Source of the DNA: JBDREF01 sp043820045
GTDB lineage: Bacteria > Planctomycetota > Phycisphaerae > Sedimentisphaerales > Anaerobacaceae
Assembly: GCA_043820045.1 (NCBI GenBank)
Contig: JBDREF010000433.1
Location: forward strand, 1-8,957
Length of the DNA: 8,957 bases
Direction of reading: 5' to 3'
A program made the translations under genes and the position numbers. The notes beneath the pieces are model-generated. The model worked only from the letters and a program-made list of their open reading frames with translations, made no database searches and was not told the origin of the DNA. This document shows positions 1-6,309 of the stretch, in pieces (position 1 is the stretch's first letter; every line of letters begins with the position of its first letter).

Positions 1-975
1 TTGCGGGCTTACACCACTGGAGGTAACGGCCAGGTTACCCGAACAATAGGGGTCGCCTTCGACATCGAGCCGTATGAACATCCGATTTTCAACTACGGCC
101 TTGCAACAAAAGGACCTCTTTGCTATACCGGCAACCCCACTATGACCGCGGCCAATGCCGCATGGGAAGCGGACATGTACATCGAGAGTTCGGCCAATCC
201 CGTGGCACTATTTGTGGCAGGCAACACAAAGTTCGCCGGCGATGTCTTGATCGGAAATCCCCTGGCCAATGCGGACTTTGGTGGTGATGTTCTAATAGGC
301 GGCGATCACGGGCAGCCTGCCATAGACAACCATGTCTCAATAGGAGTCGAACCGGTGGAGTTTCCCACCCCTGACACCGCACGTTTCCAGCCGTATGCTA
401 CAGGAATAACTATCGATTCTTCGACCGATTTAAGTGCTCCCGGCGCGAACATTCTTGTCAACGCAAAAATCGCTGCCGGGACAAATCCCGTCTTCCCCAA
501 AGGTGTGACCATACAAGGAATCTTACTAATCGAATCACCCAATGTTGTCACATTTGACAATGTGGCCCTTCAAGGCATCATCGTTGGCGAAGGTGATTTG
601 ACGGCCGATCCCGTTACGGACAGAATCGACATCCTGGGCAACTTTGCCAGTGGGTCTTATCCAGCGGGCGCTGAATTCGACGCAATCCGCGGCGAAGTCG
701 GCTCATCGATAGTAGCTCCGGGCTTTGCCATGTCATTCCAAGGCAATTTCTCCACTTTGGAGGGAGTTGTCGCCGTAAGCGGCGTCCGCTTTTCCGGCAA
801 CGTAGCTGCCCAGATCAAAGGCACTATTATTAATTACTCCGACACCCCGATGATAATAGAGGGCAATGCATCAATGAACTTCGACCGCGCTGGCAGCACA
901 AAGATCCCTGCCGGCTTTGACACTCTTCGTGTACTGACGTACAATCCGTCTTACTATGAGGAGCTTGCTCTCTAA
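1..975 (+). CDS. C-terminal part of a pilus-associated / PilX-N-type surface protein (5' truncated)
   Basis: The reading frame is open from the first base, so the gene starts upstream of the window; 324 codons are visible before TAA. The opening TTG is probably an internal Leu codon, because the text begins in the middle of a domain. The visible part is rich in Gly, Asn, Ala and Val with short beta-strand-like repeats: FAGDVLIG at residues 78-85 is echoed by FGGDVLIG at 93-100, and F-x-G-N units recur at 247-250 and 264-267. There is no membrane segment or enzyme motif. From memory this resembles the long C-terminal region of planctomycetal proteins annotated as PilX N-terminal-domain or pilus-assembly proteins, with segments such as HPIFNYGLATKGP and KIPAGFDTLRVL. 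In those, an N-terminal hydrophobic pilin-like helix precedes a beta-rich domain; here that helix would lie outside the window. An extracellular or pilus role is inference, and an unrelated beta-helix surface protein is possible. Confidence 0.6.
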   Translation: MRAYTTGGNGQVTRTIGVAFDIEPYEHPIFNYGLATKGPLCYTGNPTMTAANAAWEADMYIESSANPVALFVAGNTKFAGDVLIGNPLANADFGGDVLIGGDHGQPAIDNHVSIGVEPVEFPTPDTARFQPYATGITIDSSTDLSAPGANILVNAKIAAGTNPVFPKGVTIQGILLIESPNVVTFDNVALQGIIVGEGDLTADPVTDRIDILGNFASGSYPAGAEFDAIRGEVGSSIVAPGFAMSFQGNFSTLEGVVAVSGVRFSGNVAAQIKGTIINYSDTPMIIEGNASMNFDRAGSTKIPAGFDTLRVLTYNPSYYEELAL

Positions 976-1032
976 TCTATCCGGCCGCGCTCTCATCGAA
1001 TGTATGCGCCAGAATAATCGGAGGAATATGTT

Positions 1033-1054
1033 TCCGACCGGATGCCGGGACGGA
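1033..1054 (+). other. GC-rich stem-loop downstream of the pilus-type gene
   Basis: TCCG (1033-1036) pairs with CGGA (1051-1054) and CCGG (1038-1041) with CCGG (1045-1048), leaving an A/GA internal bulge and an ATG triloop. It lies 58 bases after the stop codon at 973-975. No run of T follows, so it is not a canonical intrinsic terminator; it could protect a 3' end or act with Rho. A competing stem, TCGGA (1018-1022) with TCCGA (1033-1037), uses part of the same sequence. Function unproven. Confidence 0.3.
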
Positions 1055-1112
1055 CAGACGCAGGTTCGCATCTCATAGTGTCACCAACTTACCCTGATTA
1101 CGTTTCTCGGCT

Positions 1113-1146
1113 GCGCTTAAATCACAACTGTTTTCTGATTTAGCGC
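1113..1146 (+). repeat. Imperfect inverted repeat abutting the lon promoter (operator or weak terminator)
   Basis: GCGCTTAAATCA (1113-1124) is matched by TGATTTAGCGC (1136-1146). All 11 bases of the right arm pair, with one bulged T at 1118, around an 11-base loop. The right arm ends at the base before the -35 hexamer proposed at 1147. The GCGC base followed by CTTTA could serve as a weak intrinsic terminator for the upstream gene. The symmetry and position also fit a regulator site for lon. The repeat is seen directly; both functions are inference. Confidence 0.45.
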
Positions 1147-1175
1147 TTTATGCCGACCGTTTACCACACTATAAT
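1147..1175 (+). promoter_or_regulatory. Sigma70-type promoter for lon
   Basis: A perfect -10 hexamer TATAAT lies at 1170-1175. The best -35 at a 17-base spacing is TTTATG (1147-1152), which matches TTGACA at only three positions. Transcription would start near 1182, giving a leader of about 90 bases before the lon ATG. I saw no CIRCE-type inverted repeat (TTAGCACTC / GAGTGCTAA) and no clear sigma32-like heat-shock promoter, so any stress control would have to act in another way. Confidence 0.5.
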
Positions 1176-1206
1176 AACTACTCCGATGGTTTCTTAAGCT
1201 GAGATT

Positions 1207-1237
1207 CTGACTGAAGGCTCGGGGGCTTTTCTGTCAG
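1207..1237 (+). other. Stem-loop in the lon leader
   Basis: CTGAC (1207-1211) pairs with GTCAG (1233-1237), and inside it GAAG and GCTC pair imperfectly with GGGC and TTTTC around a small G-rich loop. The hairpin lies in the predicted untranslated leader, 33 bases before the lon start codon. It is not followed by a T run, so it is probably not a terminator. It might influence translation or stability of lon mRNA, but the evidence is only the pairing. Confidence 0.3.
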
Positions 1238-1270
1238 GTTTCGGCATGTTGGTTTTGGACTTTACGCGTT

Positions 1271-3712
1271 ATGGCAAGTGAAATCAAAAATTTGTCGGCC
1301 TTTGGAGGCGATTGGCTGGCCGAATCGCTGGCAGAGGAACCACCGAGCATCGAGCCGCATTTGTACGATGGCCACGACCACCTGCGCGACAGAAAAGGGA
1401 AATTCATACTTCCCGAGGTGATCGGCATCCTGCCCATTAGAAATGCAGTTGCCTATCCAGGCACAGTTACACCGTTGGCCATAGGCAGAAAAGCAAGCAA
1501 GACCCTGCTTGCCGAGGCCACACCCAACGAATCAGTCATCGGACTGCTGACGCAGCGCAATCCTGAAACCGACAGGCCGGATTTCAACGACCTTTATTCA
1601 GTTGGAACTGCCGCCACCATACTGAAGGTCACGAAATTGCCCCAGGGCTCGATACATGTTCTGGTCCACGGAATAGCTCGTTTCAAAGTATTGGAAAAGG
1701 TAGCTACGAAACCTTACCTTAAAGCCATGGTCGAGGCGCTCGCCGTCAAGATCAGGATGAGCAAGAAACTCCAGGCGCTCATTGTCAGCGTCCGCCAGGC
1801 GGCAAATCGGGTAATAGAATTGAGCCCCAACGTCCCCGAAGATGCCTCGATACTGTTGGAAAATATCGAGGACCCTTCCGCCCTGGCCGATTTCCTGGCG
1901 GCCAACCTCAGCCTTGAGATCGAAAAGAAGCAAAAACTACTCGAGGAACTCGATGCAACCAAGCGACTTGAAGAAATATCCGTTGCCCTGGCGAACCAAC
2001 TGGAAGTTCTTGAGTTGAGCCACAAAATCCAGGGGCGTGTGAGAGAATCCATAGACAAGAATCAGCGTGAGTATTTCCTCCAGGAACAGTTGAAGGCTAT
2101 CCAGACCGAGCTTGGCCAAAAGGACGTAAGAACCGAAGAGCTGAAGCTAATCGGGCAAAACATCGCAAAAGCCCGGATGCCCGCGAAGGTCGAGCAAGAG
2201 GCCTTGCGCGAATTGGACAGACTGAGCAAGATGTCGGCGGCTTCGCCCGAATACAGCGTGATTCGTACATACCTGGATTGGGTCTGCGAGCTGCCCTGGT
2301 CGCTTCAGACAAAGGACCAACTCGATATCAACAAGGCCCAGCGAATCCTGAACGCAGACCACTACGACCTGCGCAAGGTAAAGAGACGCATACTCGAATT
2401 TCTGGCCGTACGCAAGCTGAATCCGGCGGGCAAGAGCCCCATACTGTGTTTCGTCGGCCCACCCGGAGTGGGCAAGACATCGCTTGGCAAATCCATCGCC
2501 CGAGCAATGGGAAGACAGTTCGTTCGAATATCGCTCGGCGGCATAAGAGATGAAGCCGACATCCGAGGACATCGAAGAACCTATATTGGAGCCCTGCCGG
2601 GGCGAATACTGCAGGAACTGCGAAAGTGCGGCAGCAAGAATCCAGTGTTCATGCTCGACGAATTAGACAAGATTGGCAGCGATTTCAGGGGCGACCCGGC
2701 AAGTGCACTGCTCGAAGTGCTCGACCCGGAACAGAACGCCAGCTTCACCGATCACTATCTCGACCAGCCGTTCAATCTGTCTTCCGTGATGTTCATCGGC
2801 ACAGCGAATTATACCGAGCCCGTCCCGCCGGCGCTGCGCGACAGGATGGAGGTCATTGAGCTGCCAGGCTACACCGAGGCGGAAAAGCTCAATATTGCCA
2901 GGAAATATCTCATCCCGCGTCAACTCAAAGAGCACGGCCTGGGAAAGAACCGCTGTACGATCAAAGACGAGACTACGCTTGAAATAATCGAAGGCTATAC
3001 CCGTGAAGCAGGCGTGCGAAACCTCGAGAGGAACATCGCAGCGGTTTGCAGAGCCGTAGCGACAGAAATCGCCAGGGGCAAAAAGAGACGAGCCACTATC
3101 GGTAAGAAAGACCTTGCAAGGATCCTCGGGCCCATCCAGTTCGAATCGGAGCTGGCCCTTAGAACCGGTACGCCCGGCGTCGCCACCGCATTGGCTTATA
3201 CGCCGGTCGGCGGCGAACTGCTCTTTATCGAATCTGCATTTATGCCGGGCAAAGGCAATTTACAACTGACAGGTCATATCGGCGAGGTGATGAAGGAAAG
3301 CGCCCAGACTGCCTTCTCCGTCGTAAAGGCAAATGCCGGGGAACTTGGAATTGGCGCTGATAGGTTCGGCAAATTCGATTACCACATCCACGTCCCCGCA
3401 GGAGCAATTCCCAAGGACGGACCGAGTGCCGGCGTGGCAATGTTCGTCTCGCTCGTGAGCCTGCTTCTCGACAAATCGGCCCGTCCGGACGTGGCGATGA
3501 CCGGCGAGATCACCCTCCGAGGGCTGGTCCTGCCCATCGGCGGTCTCAAGGAGAAAATCTTAGCCGCAAAACAGGCCGGCATAAAAACCGTCATTCTGCC
3601 GGCCAGGAATAAAAAGGACCTGCCTGATGTTCCCAAAGAGGCGAAGAAAAGCGTCAAGTTCGAATTCGTCAAAACCACAAAGGAAGCACTCAAAATCGCT
3701 GTCGGCATCTAA
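1271..3712 (+). CDS. lon: ATP-dependent protease Lon (endopeptidase La)
   Basis: Cytoplasmic homo-oligomeric AAA+ protease that unfolds and degrades misfolded and some regulatory proteins. The 813 residues carry all Lon parts in order: the N-terminal substrate-binding domain from about residue 47 (ILPIRNAVAYPG) to 240, a helical coiled region to about 350, the AAA+ module with Walker A GPPGVGKT at 396-403 (Lys402) and Walker B FMLDE at 460-464, and the S16 peptidase domain. The catalytic dyad is Ser719 (in KDGPSAG) and Lys762 (in GGLKEK), 43 residues apart as in E. coli Lon. Length is close to the usual 780-820. The ATG at 1271 is the first start codon after an in-frame stop at 1208-1210. No Shine-Dalgarno is visible before it. 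The gene has its own promoter and appears monocistronic. Its stop overlaps the convergent Nudix gene by 4 bp. A second lon paralogue elsewhere cannot be excluded. Confidence 0.97.
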   Translation: MASEIKNLSAFGGDWLAESLAEEPPSIEPHLYDGHDHLRDRKGKFILPEVIGILPIRNAVAYPGTVTPLAIGRKASKTLLAEATPNESVIGLLTQRNPETDRPDFNDLYSVGTAATILKVTKLPQGSIHVLVHGIARFKVLEKVATKPYLKAMVEALAVKIRMSKKLQALIVSVRQAANRVIELSPNVPEDASILLENIEDPSALADFLAANLSLEIEKKQKLLEELDATKRLEEISVALANQLEVLELSHKIQGRVRESIDKNQREYFLQEQLKAIQTELGQKDVRTEELKLIGQNIAKARMPAKVEQEALRELDRLSKMSAASPEYSVIRTYLDWVCELPWSLQTKDQLDINKAQRILNADHYDLRKVKRRILEFLAVRKLNPAGKSPILCFVGPPGVGKTSLGKSIARAMGRQFVRISLGGIRDEADIRGHRRTYIGALPGRILQELRKCGSKNPVFMLDELDKIGSDFRGDPASALLEVLDPEQNASFTDHYLDQPFNLSSVMFIGTANYTEPVPPALRDRMEVIELPGYTEAEKLNIARKYLIPRQLKEHGLGKNRCTIKDETTLEIIEGYTREAGVRNLERNIAAVCRAVATEIARGKKRRATIGKKDLARILGPIQFESELALRTGTPGVATALAYTPVGGELLFIESAFMPGKGNLQLTGHIGEVMKESAQTAFSVVKANAGELGIGADRFGKFDYHIHVPAGAIPKDGPSAGVAMFVSLVSLLLDKSARPDVAMTGEITLRGLVLPIGGLKEKILAAKQAGIKTVILPARNKKDLPDVPKEAKKSVKFEFVKTTKEALKIAVGI

Positions 3713-4221
3713 CAGGCCTGAGAACTTTTGAAGAGACGCAAACACGCTTTAGTCGATTCAAACGCTATCTGGTCACGTTGGACATCTGAAGGCTTGAGCA
3801 GCACCAATTCTTCTATTTCGCTCTTGTCAAAACTTCCGGGAGGTGCATCGAGCCTGGAATAGAAGAACAAATCACACGTGCAGTAAGGCACTCTTTTGTA
3901 TTCATAAACGTTCGGGCAGGAAGCGAGGTATCTGATTGTTCCAACATCTATGTCCAGCTCCTCCTTGATTTCTCTCTTTACGGCATCTTCAGCGCTCTCG
4001 TTCGGGTCTATGAAGCCGCCGGGCAAATCCAGTTTCCCTTTGCGCGGCTCTTTACTTCTCCTGACCAGAACAATCTTGCCATCATATTCCAGCACAACGG
4101 CAACGGCCGCGGCAACATTGTGATAATACGTAAAGCGGCAGTCTTTGCAGTAGAACCTCTTAACGCCGTCAAATGATACGCCTTTTGAACCGCAAGATGG
4201 GCAATAATCGAATATCTTCAT
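3709..4221 (-). CDS. Zinc-ribbon Nudix hydrolase
   Basis: Predicted cytoplasmic, divalent-metal-dependent hydrolase of a nucleoside-diphosphate-linked substrate. Numbered from the ATG at 4221 (170 residues), a zinc ribbon is formed by Cys7, Cys10, Cys25 and Cys28. A Nudix box follows at residues 69-91: G-x5-E-x7-RE-I-x-EE-x-x-I, with metal-binding Glu87 and Glu88 present. The usual Gly near the end of the box is Asp90. The NudC signature SQPWPFP downstream of the box is absent, so this is not a typical NADH pyrophosphatase despite the zinc ribbon. I chose ATG 4221 because GGAAG precedes it; an in-frame GTG at 4236 would add five residues and has no visible ribosome site. It is the last gene of the leftward cluster, about 35 bases after folP. 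That position makes dihydroneopterin triphosphate pyrophosphatase (the NudB/FolQ step) a reasonable guess, but substrate cannot be read from sequence. The family call is firm, the role is not. Confidence 0.88.
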   Translation of the reverse strand: MKIFDYCPSCGSKGVSFDGVKRFYCKDCRFTYYHNVAAAVAVVLEYDGKIVLVRRSKEPRKGKLDLPGGFIDPNESAEDAVKREIKEELDIDVGTIRYLASCPNVYEYKRVPYCTCDLFFYSRLDAPPGSFDKSEIEELVLLKPSDVQRDQIAFESTKACLRLFKSSQAC

Positions 4222-4256
4222 ATCTTCCACAATCACATCAGGCCGGTACGGCGGCC

Positions 4257-5129
4257 TTATACGGCTCTTACAGCGTTGGTAATTCTCACAACATCCACCA
4301 TCTCAGCTACATCGTGGACGCGAACAATTGAGACACCGGACGCAGCGCATAGAGCAACGGTTGCAGCGGTGCCGTATATCCGTTCGGCCGGATCCTTCTT
4401 ACAGGTTATTTTGCCGATGAAGTTCTTGCGGCTTGTCCCGACGAGCACGCGGTAACCTGCGGCCACAAAGTTATCAATATTCTTCAAGAGCAGAAGATTA
4501 TGCTCCAACGTCTTGCCGAAGCCAATTCCCGGATCTATGAAGATTCGCTCCTTTGCTATCCCGAATTTCTCCGCTCGCCTTGCCCGGTTCAACAGAAATT
4601 CCAGAACCTCAGAAACGACATCATCGTACTTCGGCTCAACTTGCATGGTTGCCGGCCTGCCCTGCATGTGCATTAGGATAACCGGCACTTCACGTTCAGC
4701 GGCCAATTTAGCCATCCGCTCATCACCCAGAGCGCTTATATCGTTCATTATGCCCGCCCCAGCATCCAGGGCGGATTCGGCGACTTCGAACTTATCCGTA
4801 TCGATGCTGATTGGAACATCCGACCTTTCACAGAGTGCCTTTATGACCGGAACCACCCGCTCTACCTGCTCATCGGTCGGAACCGGCGCCGAGCCTGGCC
4901 GGGTGGATTCACCACCGACATCGATAATGGCCGCACCATCTGCGGCCATCTGCAAGCCATGCCCAACAGCACTTTCGCAATCAAGGAACCGACCGCCATC
5001 GCTGAAGGAATCCGGCGTGACATTCAGTATCCCCATTACAAGACAGCCCGCCGAAAAATCCAGCCTCCCTTCGGGCCATTCAAGGACGTCTCTGTAGGAA
5101 CGTCCAGCTCTTGCCTTTTTATCCTTCAC
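4257..5129 (-). CDS. folP: Dihydropteroate synthase
   Basis: Condenses 6-hydroxymethyl-dihydropterin pyrophosphate with p-aminobenzoate to give 7,8-dihydropteroate in folate synthesis; the target of sulfonamides. The TIM-barrel signatures are all present. With GTG 5129 as start (290 residues): GILNVTPDSFSDGG at 33-46, GESTRPG at 73-79, SIDT at 108-111, MND around Asn129, HMQG at 154-157, DPGIGFGK at 199-206, GTSRK at 231-235 and RVHD at 270-273, the last contributing to pyrophosphate and pterin binding. Nothing catalytic is missing. The start is uncertain: TTG at 5150 gives 297 residues, but GTG at 5129 has GGGA about eight bases upstream and fits the usual length of 270-290 better. Either way it overlaps the end of pdxB (11 or 32 bp), suggesting translational coupling. 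It sits between pdxB and a Nudix gene in the leftward cluster. Confidence 0.95.
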   Translation of the reverse strand: MKDKKARAGRSYRDVLEWPEGRLDFSAGCLVMGILNVTPDSFSDGGRFLDCESAVGHGLQMAADGAAIIDVGGESTRPGSAPVPTDEQVERVVPVIKALCERSDVPISIDTDKFEVAESALDAGAGIMNDISALGDERMAKLAAEREVPVILMHMQGRPATMQVEPKYDDVVSEVLEFLLNRARRAEKFGIAKERIFIDPGIGFGKTLEHNLLLLKNIDNFVAAGYRVLVGTSRKNFIGKITCKKDPAERIYGTAATVALCAASGVSIVRVHDVAEMVDVVRITNAVRAV

Positions 5130-6279
5130 GTTCGACGTCCCTGAATCCAATACCCCTTAGCTTTCCCGCCAGAGTCGATCCGGCATCTTCGACAATGACC
5201 CTCGTATTCTGAAACTCTCTTCGGACCGGATAATTCTTCCGCAATCCGTCAAAAAACGCTCCCCTCTTTTCAGCGGGTTCATCCATAATCCGGCGCAGGG
5301 CGCCGTCATCCCGGTCGATGCTGTAAATCTGCCGAACCGCCATCGACAGCACTTCCTGCCCGCGAGCGGCTTTCGAATCCAGCTTCAACTGCGGCACCGC
5401 AGGTTCCGGCAGGAAATTCTCAACATCAAACTCCGGCTCAAGCCCGAAGTAATCACAGGCGGATTTGTAAATCATAATCATGCCCGCAATTTTGCCGTCC
5501 AGCGAATAGCCAGCGATGTGCGGCGTACCAATATCAACCATTTCCAGGAGCTTCGTATCGATATTGGGCTCGTTCTCCCATACATCAAGCACAACGGCCT
5601 TCAATCGCCCGAACCGCATGGCTGCCTCCAAGGCTCCGCTATCGACCGCACCGCCCCGCGAGGCGTTCACAAACACGCATCCGTCTTTCAACGATTCGAA
5701 AAAGTCTCTGCCGGCCAGATGATGTGTTTTGTCCGGCCCGTCAAACGTCAACGGCGTATGAAGCGTTATGAAATCACAGGCCAAAAGCTCTTCGAGCGGC
5801 AGATACTTCGCATCGCCTGTCTGTCTTTGCAGAGGCGGATCATTCAGGCGAACTTGCATGCCAAGGGCCGCACACTTTTTCGCTACCCTGCCGCCGACAT
5901 TGCCTACACCTATAATGCCAATCGACTTTCCCTCCAAATCGATGTCATATTTCCGCCCGACTTCAAGCAGCCCGGCGATGACATATTCGGCGGCCGAATT
6001 GGCGTTAGAGCCAGGCGCCGATGCAAAGCCGATATTGTTCCGCCGAAGGCAATCCATATCGACATGGTCGAAGCCAATCGTGGCCGTACCAACAAAGCGT
6101 ACCTTGCTGCCGGCAAGCAAATCGGCGCCAACTTTCGTTATGCTGCGGACCAGCAGGACATCGGCATCGGCGAGTACATCCGGCCTTATCTGCCGCCCGC
6201 CGAGAACTGTAACTTCGCCAACGGAAGAAAAACACTCCGTGACAAAAGGAATATTCGCATCTGCAACTATCTTCATCAT
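5119..6279 (-). CDS. pdxB: 4-phosphoerythronate dehydrogenase
   Basis: Oxidises 4-phospho-D-erythronate to 2-oxo-3-hydroxy-4-phosphobutanoate, the second step of the DXP-dependent pathway to pyridoxal 5'-phosphate. It is a cytoplasmic 2-hydroxyacid dehydrogenase. The 386-residue protein has the NAD-binding loop GVGNVG at 124-129 with Asp147 (in LNDPP) following. The catalytic set Arg208 (NASRGG), Glu237 (WENEP) and His254 (PHIAGY) has the same numbering I recall for E. coli PdxB. PdxB-specific wording is clear near the N-terminus (ADADVLLVRSITKV, FVGTATIGFDHVD) and in the C-terminal dimerisation region (RRDD-like DRDDGALRR, LRKNYPVRRE), which generic D-isomer dehydrogenases such as SerA lack. 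Two ATGs (6279 and 6276) compete as start; neither has a strong ribosome site. It begins 30 bases after the radical SAM gene and overlaps folP, so it is in the middle of the operon. The partners serC, pdxA and pdxJ are not in the window. Confidence 0.94.
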   Translation of the reverse strand: MMKIVADANIPFVTECFSSVGEVTVLGGRQIRPDVLADADVLLVRSITKVGADLLAGSKVRFVGTATIGFDHVDMDCLRRNNIGFASAPGSNANSAAEYVIAGLLEVGRKYDIDLEGKSIGIIGVGNVGGRVAKKCAALGMQVRLNDPPLQRQTGDAKYLPLEELLACDFITLHTPLTFDGPDKTHHLAGRDFFESLKDGCVFVNASRGGAVDSGALEAAMRFGRLKAVVLDVWENEPNIDTKLLEMVDIGTPHIAGYSLDGKIAGMIMIYKSACDYFGLEPEFDVENFLPEPAVPQLKLDSKAARGQEVLSMAVRQIYSIDRDDGALRRIMDEPAEKRGAFFDGLRKNYPVRREFQNTRVIVEDAGSTLAGKLRGIGFRDVEREG

Positions 6280-6309
6280 ATTCGATAACTCGTGTTTAAC
6301 TTTACGAAG

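Noticed and set aside
1028..1078. Sixteen-codon open frame starting at an ATG just after GGAGG in the gap before lon
   Set aside because: The ribosome site is only three bases from the ATG, the frame is very short, and it overlaps a GC-rich hairpin; it cannot be told from chance.
1271..3712. Lon as a phage-defence or BREX-type Lon
   Set aside because: It has the full housekeeping N-domain, AAA+ and S16 layout, and no defence genes lie nearby.
3709..4221. NADH pyrophosphatase NudC
   Set aside because: A zinc ribbon and a Nudix box are present, but the SQPWPFP signature after the box is missing and the protein is much shorter than typical NudC.
4513..5097. Open frame of 194 codons opposite folP
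   Set aside because: Ser/Pro/Thr-rich reading typical of the reverse of an Ala/Gly/Asp-rich gene; folP motifs run through the whole stretch.
5518..6288. Long open frame (256 codons) on the plus strand opposite pdxB
   Set aside because: It lies entirely antisense to a gene with intact PdxB motifs, has low-complexity Arg-rich wording and shows no family resemblance; a shadow of codon bias.
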